Shown piece after piece: positions 9,151-18,286 of a stretch of DNA of 42,725 bases (position 1 is its first letter; the number at the start of each line of letters is the position of its first letter). The position numbers and the translations under genes were made by a program. Location of the stretch: positions 1 through 42,725 of the forward strand of contig CAJQLW010000043.1 of assembly GCA_905479325.1 (NCBI GenBank). Direction: 5' to 3'. The DNA comes from an uncultured Flavobacteriales bacterium (GTDB lineage: Bacteria > Bacteroidota > Bacteroidia > Flavobacteriales_E > Vicingaceae). The notes below the pieces were generated by a model. The model worked only from the letters and a program-made list of their open reading frames with translations. It did not search any database and had not been told where the DNA came from.

Positions 9151-9978
9151 ATGGCGTTAGATCAAAGTTTTGATGACGAGGATGAAGGTAAAATGTCATT
9201 TCTTGATCACTTAGAAGTACTGCGATGGCATTTGGTACGAATTGTTATTGCAATTCTGGTTGGAGCTATTGTTGCATTTACATTTAAATCGATTGTATTT
9301 GATGTTATTGTGCTGGCTCCGGCGTACAATTCATTTTTAACGTACCAATTGTTCTGCCAATTGTCTGAATTTTTGGGCCTTGGTCGATCGCTTTGTTTTG
9401 AAGATTTAAGTTTTGAGTTGGTTAACCTCACCATGGCAGGGCAGTTCTCAATGCACCTTATTGTGTCTTTTATTGCAGGTCTTATCGTTGCCTTTCCATA
9501 CATTCTTTTCGAAGTATGGCGTTTTATTAAACCGGCACTGAAAAAAGGAGAGAAAAATTATGCCCGAGGCTTAGTTTTTTGGGGTTCATTTCTTTTCATA
9601 TCTGGTGTATTGTTTGGTTATTACATGATTACACCATTGTCGGTCCAGTTTTTAGGGAGTTACTCTGTAAGTGCTATGATTGTTAATCAGATAAGTTTTA
9701 ACTCTTATATTTCAACCGTTACAACCATAACACTTTCAACGGGTTTAATTTTTCAACTGCCCATAGTCGTTTATTTTTTATCTAAAATCGGAATTGTTAC
9801 TCCAAAGCTGATGAAAACCTATCGTCGTCATGCAATTGTAGCAGTATTGCTCTTGTCAGGGTTAATCACTCCCCCAGACTTGACAAGTCAAATACTAGTT
9901 GCTTTCCCGCTACTTTTACTGTATGAAATCAGTATTGTAATTTCAAGGATGGTTGAAAAGAAGGAAGAAAAATCTTAA
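9151..9978 (+). CDS. tatC: Sec-independent protein translocase TatC
   Basis: TatC is the inner-membrane receptor of the twin-arginine pathway that exports folded proteins. The 275-residue product has the diagnostic N-terminus MSFLDHLEVLRWHLVR (usual form: hLeELR.R), about six membrane helices, and the conserved FPYILFEVWRFIKPALKKGE block. An acidic N-terminal extension (DQSFDDEDEG) precedes the first helix. It starts one base after kdsD, giving a tight operon. No tatA/tatB gene lies in the window. The adjacent DUF5686 gene follows after 73 bases. Confidence 0.95.
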   Translation: MALDQSFDDEDEGKMSFLDHLEVLRWHLVRIVIAILVGAIVAFTFKSIVFDVIVLAPAYNSFLTYQLFCQLSEFLGLGRSLCFEDLSFELVNLTMAGQFSMHLIVSFIAGLIVAFPYILFEVWRFIKPALKKGEKNYARGLVFWGSFLFISGVLFGYYMITPLSVQFLGSYSVSAMIVNQISFNSYISTVTTITLSTGLIFQLPIVVYFLSKIGIVTPKLMKTYRRHAIVAVLLLSGLITPPDLTSQILVAFPLLLLYEISIVISRMVEKKEEKS

Positions 9979-10021
9979 TAAGTAATTAATATTGAGGACT
10001 AGTATAAGCAGTAAGATTACT

Positions 10022-10029
10022 TAATTTTA
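10022..10029 (+). promoter_or_regulatory. Possible -7 box before the DUF5686 gene
   Basis: TAATTTTA matches TAnnTTTG except for the last base and lies 22 bases before the ATG. An 8-bp inverted repeat (9979-9986 with 10016-10023) brackets the gap between tatC and this gene. The pair could therefore have its own promoter apart from kdsD-tatC. Confidence 0.3.
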
Positions 10030-10051
10030 GGTCAGTTATATTACCACCAAA

Positions 10052-12523
10052 ATGACAATTTCAAGCGTCCAACGTTGGCTAGTTTTTACTTGCTTACTTC
10101 TTTTTTCAACTGCTTTATTGGCTCAAAAAACGATTGTTTCAGGGGTGGTTACAGATGCAACAACAGGAGAAACATTACCTTTTGTAAACTTGGTTTTTAA
10201 AAACTCAAAAGTTGGAACATCTACTGACATTGATGGAAAGTTTCGAATAGAGACTTATTATCCAACGGATTCATTACAAGCAAGTTTTATTGGCTACAAG
10301 CCCTTTGCGAAAAGAATAAAACGAGATGTTCAACAGGTTGTAAACTTCCAGTTAGAGTCGGGTTCTGTCTCTGTAGATGAAGTCGTAATCACTTACCAAG
10401 GAAATCCTGCACACGAGATTTTAGACCGTGTTTACAACAATAAGGCCGCTAACAACCGCGAAAAGTACGACGCATATCAATACGAGGTATATAATAAAGT
10501 AGAATTCGATTTAAATAACATTACCGACGATTTTAAGAATCGGAAAATGTTTAAAAAGTTTCAATTCATATTTGATTTTGTTGACTCAACCTCGGCAGAT
10601 AAAGAATTTCTTCCAATGTTTATGACGGAGTCGGTTTCTGACTTCTACTACAGAAGGGAACCAAAATCGGAGAAAGAATACATAAAAGCCTCACAGGTTT
10701 CAGGAACCTCAAACGAAAGCATTACCCAGTTTTTGGGAGATATGTACCAAAACGTGAACATTTACGAAAACTACATCAGTGTTTTTGGGAAATCATTCGT
10801 AAGTCCTATAGCTAACTTTGGTAAAACGTTTTATAGGTATTACTTAGTTGATAGTTTGGTAATTGACGGAAACTATTGTTATAAAATAGATTTTGTGCCT
10901 CGCCAAAACCAAGAGCCTGTTTTTTCAGGCACCATGTGGATCAATGATACAACTTACGCCATCAAACAAGTTGAAGCGAGAATAAACGAAGGGGCCAATA
11001 TCAATTTTATTAATGGTTTCTCTGTGAAGCAGAAATACAAACAAGTAGATGGAAAATACTGGATGCTAGAAAAAGATGAATTAGTTGTAGACTTTGAGTT
11101 AGGAGAGAAAGTAATGGGACTGTATGGCAGGAAAAATACTTCCTATCGAGATTTTAAGGTCAATAAACTAGCTGAAGAAAAATTCTATGAAGGCATCGAC
11201 AATGTGACCGTTATGAAGGGCTCCAACTTAAAAACTCAAGATTTCTGGGAAACTGCTCGTCACGATACGTTGTCTGCCAATCAATTGGGAATTTATAAAA
11301 TGGTGGACTCCGTTAAAAATGTGCCGGCATTTAAAACCATGTTAGATGTTGTTCAATTGGTGTTTACCGGATACCACCTTATGGGCAACTTTGAATTGGG
11401 CCCCTATTTTAAAACGTATAGTTTCAATGCTGTAGAAGGTCATCGTTTTAGGGTTGGAGGAAGAACGAGCAACGAGTTTAGCACCAAGTTACAGCTAAAT
11501 GGATACCTGGCATACGGATTAACAGATCAGCGGTTTAAATACGGTGGAGGTTTTTTATACAAGTTAAAGGACAACCCTAGACAGTGGATAAGTTTTGATT
11601 ACAAAAGAGATCTAGAACAATTAGGCCAAAGTCAAAATGCATTTTCAGAAGACAACATACTCTCTTCTTTTTTAAGAAGAAACCCCAATAATAAATTAAC
11701 TGATGTAGAGTCGTATCAAACTAGTTACAAACGAGAGTGGATTACAGGTTTTACCAATTCATTCATGTTTACTCATCGTGTGATGCGACCGGTTGGGACT
11801 TTAGAATACCGCAGGTTTATTCCCAATCCAGAGATTGGTATCATTGATGACAAAGCCATACGAACATCTGAGTTTAGCCTGTATACAAGATTTGCGTATA
11901 AGGAAAAGTACGTTGATGGGGAGTTTGAAAGAGTTAGCTTGGGAACAAAGTACCCGATTTTAGAATTGCAATTGGGTTTTGGAGTGAAGGACTTTTTAGG
12001 CAGCGACTACAATTACCAAAAATTTGAAATTGCCGTTTCAGATAAAATTAGAGTAGGAATTTTTGGTTATACAGACTTTAGGGTAACCGCTGGAAAATAC
12101 TTTGGCACCTTACCTTATACTTTACTTGAAATTCATAATGGAAACGAAACTTATTTTTATGATAAGAGAGCATTTAACCTGATGAACTTCTTTGAATTCA
12201 TAAGCGATGAATATGCCACGGTAATGATTGATCATCATTTTGATGGATTTTTTCTAAATAAATTTCCAATCATGCAAAAGCTAAAATGGCGTGAAGTTAT
12301 TTCATTGCGAACTGTGGCAGGGAAATTGAGTGACCGACACAGAACAGAATTAATTTTTCCTGAAACTTCTTATGAAATTGATGTGCCTTATGTAGAACTT
12401 GCAGTTGGGATAGAAAATATTTTTAAATTCATAAGAATTGATGGTTTAAAACGTTTAAACTATCTTGACCACGCTAATGTATCTGAATACGGTATAAGGG
12501 GAACAATTGATATTAAATTTTAA
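10052..12523 (+). CDS. DUF5686/carboxypeptidase-regulatory-like outer-membrane protein
   Basis: An 823-residue secreted protein. A signal peptide (about 1-24, ending ALLAQ) is followed by a carboxypeptidase-D regulatory-like beta-sandwich (about 27-110; [19 protein letters not shown] and FIGYKPF are typical) of the kind found at the front of TonB-dependent receptors. The remaining 700 residues match the DUF5686 layout: a helical/mixed region, then many amphipathic strands ending in a C-terminal [10 protein letters not shown] strand, as in an outer-membrane beta-barrel. No TonB plug is evident. The molecular function of the family is unknown. lptB follows only two bases after the stop, so the two are co-translated, which suggests but does not prove a part in outer-membrane biogenesis. 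Confidence 0.8.
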   Translation: MTISSVQRWLVFTCLLLFSTALLAQKTIVSGVVTDATTGETLPFVNLVFKNSKVGTSTDIDGKFRIETYYPTDSLQASFIGYKPFAKRIKRDVQQVVNFQLESGSVSVDEVVITYQGNPAHEILDRVYNNKAANNREKYDAYQYEVYNKVEFDLNNITDDFKNRKMFKKFQFIFDFVDSTSADKEFLPMFMTESVSDFYYRREPKSEKEYIKASQVSGTSNESITQFLGDMYQNVNIYENYISVFGKSFVSPIANFGKTFYRYYLVDSLVIDGNYCYKIDFVPRQNQEPVFSGTMWINDTTYAIKQVEARINEGANINFINGFSVKQKYKQVDGKYWMLEKDELVVDFELGEKVMGLYGRKNTSYRDFKVNKLAEEKFYEGIDNVTVMKGSNLKTQDFWETARHDTLSANQLGIYKMVDSVKNVPAFKTMLDVVQLVFTGYHLMGNFELGPYFKTYSFNAVEGHRFRVGGRTSNEFSTKLQLNGYLAYGLTDQRFKYGGGFLYKLKDNPRQWISFDYKRDLEQLGQSQNAFSEDNILSSFLRRNPNNKLTDVESYQTSYKREWITGFTNSFMFTHRVMRPVGTLEYRRFIPNPEIGIIDDKAIRTSEFSLYTRFAYKEKYVDGEFERVSLGTKYPILELQLGFGVKDFLGSDYNYQKFEIAVSDKIRVGIFGYTDFRVTAGKYFGTLPYTLLEIHNGNETYFYDKRAFNLMNFFEFISDEYATVMIDHHFDGFFLNKFPIMQKLKWREVISLRTVAGKLSDRHRTELIFPETSYEIDVPYVELAVGIENIFKFIRIDGLKRLNYLDHANVSEYGIRGTIDIKF

Positions 12524-12525
12524 GC

Positions 12526-13269
12526 ATGAAGCTAAGAGCCGAAAACATCATAAAAAAATACAAGAAACGAACTGTTGTAAAGGGAGTATCTATAGAAGTA
12601 AATCAGGGAGAGATTGTTGGTTTATTAGGTCCCAATGGTGCAGGGAAAACAACTTCGTTTTATATGATTGTAGGTTTGGTAACACCTAATGAAGGTAAAA
12701 TATTTTTAGATGGAGAAGATATTACTGATTTGCCAATGTACAAAAGAGCTCAGAATGGAATTGGTTACTTAGCCCAAGAAGCGTCTATTTTTAGAAAACT
12801 TTCTGTAGAAGATAACATAAAAGCTATTCTAGAAATGACGAAACTATCCAAATCGGAGCAAAAAGAAAAGCTAGAGAGTTTGTTGGATGAATTTGGATTG
12901 CAACATGTTCGAAAGAATAGGGGAGACCTCTTGTCTGGAGGAGAAAGACGAAGAACCGAAATTGCGCGCTGCTTGGCAACCGATCCTAAGTTTATTTTAT
13001 TGGATGAACCTTTCGCCGGAGTTGACCCAATTGCTGTTGAAGACATTCAGGCAATTGTTGCTTCTTTAAAGCAAAAGAACATTGGCATTTTAATTACGGA
13101 TCATAATGTAGATGAAACATTAGCCATAACCGATCGAACGTACTTGCTGTTTGAAGGCAATATTTTAAAAGCGGGCACAGCCGAGGAACTTGCCGCCGAT
13201 GAACAAGTTCGGAAGGTATACTTGGGTAAGAATTTCGAGTTGAAACGTAACCCTCTATTTAATAAATAG
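12526..13269 (+). CDS. lptB: LPS export ABC transporter ATP-binding protein LptB
   Basis: LptB is the ATPase of the LptB2FG transporter that extracts lipopolysaccharide from the inner membrane and drives it to the cell surface. The 247-residue product has Walker A GPNGAGKT (35-42), signature [16 protein letters not shown], Walker [14 protein letters not shown], and the LptB-typical [19 protein letters not shown]-loop segment, which separates it from generic ABC ATPases. It begins two bases after the DUF5686 gene. A weak AT-rich hairpin at 13295-13316 lies between it and the convergent purS. Confidence 0.95.
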   Translation: MKLRAENIIKKYKKRTVVKGVSIEVNQGEIVGLLGPNGAGKTTSFYMIVGLVTPNEGKIFLDGEDITDLPMYKRAQNGIGYLAQEASIFRKLSVEDNIKAILEMTKLSKSEQKEKLESLLDEFGLQHVRKNRGDLLSGGERRRTEIARCLATDPKFILLDEPFAGVDPIAVEDIQAIVASLKQKNIGILITDHNVDETLAITDRTYLLFEGNILKAGTAEELAADEQVRKVYLGKNFELKRNPLFNK

Positions 13270-13294
13270 CCAGCTTAATTTTCAAAGAAACTCA

Positions 13295-13316
13295 AACGAA
13301 AAATTAATCTTTCGTT
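13295..13316. terminator. Weak bidirectional hairpin between lptB and purS
   Basis: AACGAAA (13295-13301) and TTTCGTT (13310-13316) form a 7-bp AT-rich stem between convergent genes. The right arm reaches the purS stop codon. The stem is short and lacks a long T tract, so termination strength is doubtful. Confidence 0.3.
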
Positions 13317-13566
13317 AAATTGCCTCTACTTGATAGGTATAGCTTTCCATTAAATGGTTCGCTAAAATCTTTTTACAAGCCTGCTCTACTTTTTCTTCAG
13401 CTGAACTTTTGTCAGCAGCATCAATTTCTAGCGTAATGTGTTTTCCAATTCTCACATTATCTATTTCAGATAAGTCTAAGTTTTTTAAACTTGAGGTAAC
13501 TGCTTTTCCTTGAGGATCTAAAAGAGCCTTTAAAGGCATGATGTCTATTTCAACTTTGAACTTCAT
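13315..13566 (-). CDS. purS: Phosphoribosylformylglycinamidine synthase subunit PurS
   Basis: PurS is the small dimeric subunit that joins PurQ and PurL in FGAM synthase, the fourth step of de novo purine synthesis. The 83-residue product has the typical start MKFKVEIDIMPLKALLDPQG followed by KAVTSSL, and the usual PurS length. Its start codon overlaps the pssA stop (ATGA type, 13563-13566), so it is translationally coupled to pssA, a metabolically unrelated gene. purQ and purL are not in this window. The family assignment rests on the N-terminal motif and size. Confidence 0.85.
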   Translation of the reverse strand: MKFKVEIDIMPLKALLDPQGKAVTSSLKNLDLSEIDNVRIGKHITLEIDAADKSSAEEKVEQACKKILANHLMESYTYQVEAI

Positions 13567-14276
13567 TGCTTCGCTTGTAAGTTATTTTGAATGATTGATA
13601 AAATCAGGTACAAAAGTAGGATAAATGGAATTGCTGCGAAAAGAAAAGCAACAATTAAAATCATAGAAATTCCAATTAATAAAAATCGAAATTGATTCTC
13701 TTTCCAATTCAGATTTTTAAACTTTAAGGCAAGTAGAGGAATTTCTGCAATTAGTAAATAAGAGAAAATGACAATGGCTGCTATTAAAACGTAAAATGAA
13801 TTGAAAAATGGAAGTAAGAAATCGACAGAAACAAAATGAATATGGTTTTCTACTTGCCAAAATATGAGCGGTATTGAAATCCAAAAAAGGGCATTTGCAG
13901 GAGTTGGAACACCAATGAAGGAGGTACTTTGGCGGTCATCTATATTAAACTTTGCAAGTCGAACGGCAGAGAAAATAGCAATTAAAAATGCGGAGTAATT
14001 AAGAATGCTGTAATCTAAATTGTTTAGCAGTTCAAAGGCTAAGTAGGCCGGAACTAGCCCGAATGTAACCATATCTGCTAATGAATCTAGCTGCGCACCT
14101 AAAGGAGAACCTACCTTTAGGGCTCTAGCAGCCAATCCGTCGAAGAAATCGAAGAAAGCACCTAGTAGTACTAACAGTGAAGCTATTATAAAGTTGCCTT
14201 CAGCAATTTGTGTAATGGCCAAGCAGCCGCAAAAAAGATTGGCAGAAGTAATGGCGTTGGGTATGATTTTTTTCAC
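13563..14276 (-). CDS. pssA: CDP-diacylglycerol-serine O-phosphatidyltransferase
   Basis: PssA makes phosphatidylserine from CDP-diacylglycerol and L-serine, the precursor of phosphatidylethanolamine. The 237-residue membrane protein carries the complete CDP-alcohol phosphatidyltransferase motif DG-x2-AR-x8-G-x3-D-x3-D at Asp46-Asp68 (DGLAARALKVGSPLGAQLDS then LAD) and several hydrophobic helices. The start MKKIIPNAITSANLFCG is typical of the Gram-positive/Bacteroidota PssA type. It is first in a two-gene unit with purS and has its own -7 box at 14291-14298. Confidence 0.93.
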   Translation of the reverse strand: MKKIIPNAITSANLFCGCLAITQIAEGNFIIASLLVLLGAFFDFFDGLAARALKVGSPLGAQLDSLADMVTFGLVPAYLAFELLNNLDYSILNYSAFLIAIFSAVRLAKFNIDDRQSTSFIGVPTPANALFWISIPLIFWQVENHIHFVSVDFLLPFFNSFYVLIAAIVIFSYLLIAEIPLLALKFKNLNWKENQFRFLLIGISMILIVAFLFAAIPFILLLYLILSIIQNNLQAKQ

Positions 14277-14290
14277 GTCCAGATTTTGGG

Positions 14291-14298
14291 CAAAAATA
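14291..14298 (-). promoter_or_regulatory. -7 promoter box for pssA-purS
   Basis: The minus strand reads TATTTTTG, an exact TAnnTTTG match, 14 bases before the pssA ATG. No clear TTG is seen at the -33 position. Confidence 0.45.
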
Positions 14299-14456
14299 GC
14301 GATAATTCTATGGTTGGAAAGTTCTTGTAGGTGCTACGTCAAAGTACTATTATACTGCAATGTTCCATGAATTGTCGATATTTATGAATATTTTTATGCT
14401 CTGGGAAATAAACAGCACTTTTTATAGTTTACAGTGTTGAATTTCAAACTAACTCT

Positions 14457-15530
14457 ATGCTTTTGCGGACTTTTTTAATAGGATTTTTATTTGCTTTTTC
14501 AAGTTTAAGCGTTTTGGCACAAGTCAAGTACAGCAATGAATTTTTAAAAATTGGTGTTGGTGCTCGTGCTTTGGGAATGTCAAATGCTGCAATTGCTAGT
14601 ACGAATGACGTAACATCATCTTATTGGAATCCTGCCGGGTTGGTTCGGATGGAAGACGACTATCAACTAGCTGCCATGCATGCGGAAATTTTTGCCGGCA
14701 TAGCTGGTTATAATTATTTTGGCTTAGGATTAAAGGTAGACGATAAGAGTGCAATAGCTGTGTCGCTTATTCGATTTGGAGTAGATGACATTCCCAATAC
14801 GGCCCGCCTAATTGACAACGAAGGAAATATTGATTTTAATCGGGTATCTTTTTTCTCGGCGGTAGATTATGCCGGCGTTATTAGTTATTCTCGAAAAACG
14901 AATATAGATGGCTTAACCCTTGGAGGAAATGCTAAAATCATTCACAGAAGGGTTGGCGATTTTTCTAACGCTTGGGGGTTTGGCTTGGATGCAGGCGCTC
15001 AGTACGTAAAAGATAAATGGACTTTTGCCGCCATGGGAAGAGACATTACCGGAACCTTTAATGCTTGGACAACAGATTTAGATGCTGAAACAGAGCAAAC
15101 CTTTCTTGCAACAGGAAATGAATTGCCCGGAAGCAGCGTAGAAGTTACGGTTCCTGAATTGGTGTTGGGTGTGAATAGAGCATTTGAAATAACTTCTAAA
15201 TTGGCACTGCAAACAGAATTGAACTTAATTAACACATTCGATGGAAAGAGGAATACTCTTTTTCGTTCGAACTTTGCATCAATGGATCCAAATTTTGGAA
15301 TTGAGGCTTCTTTAAATGACAAAATATTTTTACGTGGAGGCGTTGGTAACTTTCAAGTCACTACGGACATAAGCGGTAATAGGCTGACAACTGTTCAGCC
15401 GAATTTTGGTTTAGGCGTGAAATTTTCTTACTTCACAATCGATTATGCTTTCACCAATTTGGGTGAAGTTTCTGTGGCGCAAAGTTCTAATATCTTCTCA
15501 CTTCGAATTGATATAAATAAAGGCCAGTGA
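14457..15530 (+). CDS. PorV/PorQ-family outer-membrane barrel (PorV2-like)
   Basis: A 357-residue secreted protein: signal peptide at 1-22 (ending SVLAQ), then the family hallmark LKIGVGARALGMSNAAIAST followed by SYWNPAGL. This marks PorV/PorQ (UPF0164/FadL-like) outer-membrane beta-barrels. PorV shuttles type IX secretion cargo from the Sov translocon to the attachment complex. Variants in this neighbourhood are often called PorV2, and the precise role of this copy is unproven. The C-terminal strand is followed by the short tail FSLRIDINKGQ. A GTG-initiated fragment overlaps the stop codon (see 15527-15610). It is a single gene with its own upstream gap of 180 bases, in which I see no exact promoter match. 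Confidence 0.8.
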   Translation: MLLRTFLIGFLFAFSSLSVLAQVKYSNEFLKIGVGARALGMSNAAIASTNDVTSSYWNPAGLVRMEDDYQLAAMHAEIFAGIAGYNYFGLGLKVDDKSAIAVSLIRFGVDDIPNTARLIDNEGNIDFNRVSFFSAVDYAGVISYSRKTNIDGLTLGGNAKIIHRRVGDFSNAWGFGLDAGAQYVKDKWTFAAMGRDITGTFNAWTTDLDAETEQTFLATGNELPGSSVEVTVPELVLGVNRAFEITSKLALQTELNLINTFDGKRNTLFRSNFASMDPNFGIEASLNDKIFLRGGVGNFQVTTDISGNRLTTVQPNFGLGVKFSYFTIDYAFTNLGEVSVAQSSNIFSLRIDINKGQ

Positions 15531-15610
15531 AAAAACTAATACTGTTTTTTACCTTAGCAGTAGATCAGTCCTTCGTTCGCAACTTTGGAAAAATGTATTT
15601 GTTGAGGTAA
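15527..15610 (+). pseudogene. Possible remnant of a secreted-protein gene
   Basis: A 27-codon frame starts with GTG overlapping the PorV2-like stop (GTGA, the usual coupling arrangement). It begins VKKLILFFTLAV, which reads as the front of a signal peptide, then turns into non-hydrophobic sequence and stops at 15608. The overlap and signal-like start suggest a former downstream gene whose body has been lost. A chance frame is the alternative. Confidence 0.3.
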
Positions 15611-15655
15611 TACTAACTTGCATTCATTTCCGTTTGTAAGTAAATTTTAAACCAA

Positions 15656-16531
15656 ATGAAAAAAATCCTTTTAAGTGCAACAATTAGTCTATTCGGATTG
15701 GGCTTAACAGCTCAGGTAGCTGAAAATTCTGTTTTGCAAGTTAAGTCAGCCAATGTTCAAATTGGCTTTTATTCTGGAAACTCAGCAGTAAGCAATCTTT
15801 CAGATTTTCAGAAATTAGCTCCCAATTCAACATTTCAAGAGTTGGATATTGTCGGATTTAGGGCGCAAAATTCATTTTACGGAAGTTCAGGTCAGACTTT
15901 TAGTGTGAATTTGGTTTTTGACAAACCAACGAGCGAAACATTGTCTCGATTAAACACAGAGTTTAGGTTTGGTGTAAGTTATCAGCAAGCAGATATTTTC
16001 TACTTGAGCTATGGTAAAACGAATAGGTATAGAGTTGACACACTCACTTCTTCAAGAAGTGGAGAGCAGACTTTTATTGATTCCGTTTATTCGCAAGATT
16101 ATAACTTGTCATACACGCAGCGCCACGTGATGGTTGATGCAGACGTAGTAATAAGTACAAATCCAAACAAACGTTGGAAATTTTATGGGGGCGTAGGACT
16201 GTCTTTAGGTTTGAGCGTTGCTCCTTATACTACCATTTCTTACGACACTAGAAGTAACGTAGAGGAACAAGACCGCTCAAATAATGGATTTAACTCGGAT
16301 TTTGAATATGAAAATACAGAAGAACGTTTTAGAAATGACGGTGGTTTTTTTGGAAGAGTTTATTTACCAATAGGAGTTGATTTTAGAGTTGGCAAGAGAA
16401 AAGAATCTTTAAAGAAATATCATTTGTTTAGTGAGTCACGACCTAGTTTAACTTTTCAGAGCGTACCTGAATTAAACATGATTAGCACTACGGCCAACGT
16501 TACCTCTTTTGGCTTGCGATATGATTTTTAA
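15656..16531 (+). CDS. Secreted protein of unknown family, probable outer-membrane barrel
   Basis: I do not recognise this 291-residue protein. It has a clear Sec signal peptide (MKKILLSATISLFGLGLTAQ), then alternating amphipathic segments rich in aromatic and serine residues (YQQADIFYLSYGKTNRYRVD; WKFYGGVGLSLGLSVAPY). It ends in a strand finishing with phenylalanine (SFGLRYDF), the pattern of an outer-membrane beta-barrel that ends in an aromatic residue. The stretch at about 195-235 (EEQDRSNNGFNSDFEYENTE) is polar and acidic and would suit a long surface loop. It stands alone and ends at a strong bidirectional terminator at 16555-16586. Confidence 0.7.
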   Translation: MKKILLSATISLFGLGLTAQVAENSVLQVKSANVQIGFYSGNSAVSNLSDFQKLAPNSTFQELDIVGFRAQNSFYGSSGQTFSVNLVFDKPTSETLSRLNTEFRFGVSYQQADIFYLSYGKTNRYRVDTLTSSRSGEQTFIDSVYSQDYNLSYTQRHVMVDADVVISTNPNKRWKFYGGVGLSLGLSVAPYTTISYDTRSNVEEQDRSNNGFNSDFEYENTEERFRNDGGFFGRVYLPIGVDFRVGKRKESLKKYHLFSESRPSLTFQSVPELNMISTTANVTSFGLRYDF

Positions 16532-16554
16532 CAAAAGAACATAGATCTAACTAA

Positions 16555-16586
16555 AAAGGCCTTCGTTATCGAAGGCCTTTTGTTTT
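16555..16586. terminator. Bidirectional terminator between convergent genes
   Basis: An 11-bp perfect stem, AAAGGCCTTCG (16555-16565) with CGAAGGCCTTT (16570-16580), has a TTAT loop. T-rich runs lie on both sides, so it can serve the barrel gene on the plus strand and the endonuclease gene on the minus strand. Confidence 0.9.
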
Positions 16587-16601
16587 TATGTGCTTACTTT
16601 T

Positions 16602-18251
16602 TTATTGTTTGATTACCTTTCTTACAACTTGTTCTTTGTTACTGCTAATACGTAAAAAGTACACTCCTTTTGCTAACTCAGATGTTGAGGTAGTGTACCT
16701 GCCTATTTGTTTTTTAAAGTCAAGAGTTATTGCTTTACCTGATAGGTCAAACAATTGCATATTCAAACTAGTTGTTCCTTCCTCCATTTCAATGTTTAAT
16801 GTGTTTTGAATTGGGTTAGGGAAGATGCTTAGCTGTTGGTTTAAAGGTGTGTTTTCTAAACCAACGATAACTGAAGTACCAGAAATTGGAACTGAAAAGC
16901 TACCCGATGGAAAAGGTAGATTGGTATTGAATGTTAAATTTTCGTTTAAGGTAATTGTTGTTGAAGTTTGCGCAATTACAGAAATTTCTAGGGCGTCCCC
17001 GGGGTTTAAACTTACGTTGTTTCCAGAACCTGAAGCAAAGGATAAAATAGCAGTATTACTTAAGGTGAAATTGCTAAAGTTGATCACCGTGTTGCCCCTG
17101 TTTACAAGAACATAATCAAAGGTGTCGGGTGTTTGGTTAACAAATGTTCCAAAGTTAATTGAGGTTTGTAACACATCTAATCCGTTTACCGGAGTTGCTA
17201 CAGAGTTGGCCACAAAGTTGGTGATTCTCTTTTCTAATTGTGGGTAATCTACAAAAGGGTTTCTGTTTCCTTGAACCAATTGAACGTCATTGTTTCTAGT
17301 TATTTCAGCAGGAGTTACCGGGAAATTATTGTGCCAAGTTCTCAATATGTTTTGCTGCACAGAGAAGTGATTAGAGTAATCTTGATATCGAACGACAAAA
17401 TACATCATTGCCCTTGCGGTGGCTCCTTTTTGAGCGTTTCGAGGTTCAAATGTGGTATTGTTGTAAAATGAACCACCACCCAAGGTTACCGCTGTGCCGT
17501 TGGTTACAGTTCCAAAAGGTTTATTGCCCCGCTGTGAGTTAGAGTTATTCGTAGTAGGGTATAAATGATGGATGTCGCTTCTCATAGGCAGATTCGAATT
17601 GAAAAAACCTTGAGGGAAAGTATGTTCTGTATTGAATTGCGGGTTAGTGTTTTGAGCATCACTTCTGCTAGAATAACCGGTCTTGTTAAAACCGGTGTAA
17701 ACACATTCTAAGGTGTTTACGGTTGCACCTTGTCCGTTAAATCTTTTGTTGTCAATCGTCATGAACATGGCATCTCTCGCTGCATTGTAGCTCAGTTGAC
17801 TATAACCTTGAGCTAATCTAGTTCTCAAGGCCAATTTCAATGCTTCCTCATCAAGGTTCTCAGTAGTGTTATAGTACGCTAAAGGAAATCGGCCTTGGCC
17901 TTGAAGCGAAATGGCTTCGTGTCCGCTAGATGCATTGTGCTGAACTACCATTGTGGAATTGTGCAAAATGTTTTGAACCGGTGAGAAATACACCCAAATG
18001 GCAGATGAACCATTTCCTGGTATGGTAAAAGATGCTTGCGAAGCTGAAAAGGGAACTTCTCCGTAAATGGTATAAAATTTTATGTTGGTCACGCTAAGTG
18101 GCGCCGCATCATTATTTCTTAGTGTTACTAAAGCACTATCGGTTGAGCCTACCATCACTACTCCAAAGTTGATGGAAGTGCTATCTGCTGAAATGATTTG
18201 GCCTGTTGCAAAGAAGGGTACAAATAAGGCGAGAAATAAAAGTCTTTTCAT
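16602..18251 (-). CDS. Secreted endonuclease I with T9SS C-terminal sorting domain
   Basis: A 549-residue exported nuclease. In order: signal peptide (1-17); an ASPM/SPD-2/Hydin-like 'choice-of-anchor' beta-sandwich (about 23-120; SINFGVVMVGSTDSALVTL); an endonuclease I domain (about 125-355) with NTEHTFPQ (Glu209-His210), RSDIHHLYPTTNNSNSQRGN (Asp226, His228-229) and a conserved RGN; a second beta-sandwich (about 370-465; TSINFGTFVNQTPDTFDYVL); and a type A T9SS sorting domain (about 475-549; SIFPNPIQNTLNIEM then KGVYFLRI and KVIKQ). The family cleaves DNA and RNA non-specifically using magnesium. The product should cross the outer membrane through the T9SS and be released or anchored, probably to scavenge nucleic acid. 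It has its own promoter box at 18271-18278. Confidence 0.9.
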   Translation of the reverse strand: MKRLLFLALFVPFFATGQIISADSTSINFGVVMVGSTDSALVTLRNNDAAPLSVTNIKFYTIYGEVPFSASQASFTIPGNGSSAIWVYFSPVQNILHNSTMVVQHNASSGHEAISLQGQGRFPLAYYNTTENLDEEALKLALRTRLAQGYSQLSYNAARDAMFMTIDNKRFNGQGATVNTLECVYTGFNKTGYSSRSDAQNTNPQFNTEHTFPQGFFNSNLPMRSDIHHLYPTTNNSNSQRGNKPFGTVTNGTAVTLGGGSFYNNTTFEPRNAQKGATARAMMYFVVRYQDYSNHFSVQQNILRTWHNNFPVTPAEITRNNDVQLVQGNRNPFVDYPQLEKRITNFVANSVATPVNGLDVLQTSINFGTFVNQTPDTFDYVLVNRGNTVINFSNFTLSNTAILSFASGSGNNVSLNPGDALEISVIAQTSTTITLNENLTFNTNLPFPSGSFSVPISGTSVIVGLENTPLNQQLSIFPNPIQNTLNIEMEEGTTSLNMQLFDLSGKAITLDFKKQIGRYTTSTSELAKGVYFLRISSNKEQVVRKVIKQ

Positions 18252-18270
18252 ATGTTAATATTTAGAGCTG

Positions 18271-18278
18271 CAAAGGTA
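18271..18278 (-). promoter_or_regulatory. -7 promoter box for the endonuclease gene
   Basis: The minus strand reads TACCTTTG, an exact TAnnTTTG match, 19 bases before the ATG. It lies back to back with the lnt box at 18287-18294, so the 61-base gap holds two divergent promoters. Confidence 0.55.
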
Positions 18279-18286
18279 AATATTAA

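Noticed and set aside
9979..10023. 8-bp inverted repeat between tatC and the DUF5686 gene as an operator
   Set aside because: The arms are AT-rich (TAAGTAAT/ATTACTTA) and 29 bases apart; such matches are frequent by chance in this low-GC sequence.
12507..12689. Short open frame across the DUF5686-lptB junction
   Set aside because: It is in a different frame from both genes and contains no family signature; lptB itself starts at 12526 with clear homology.
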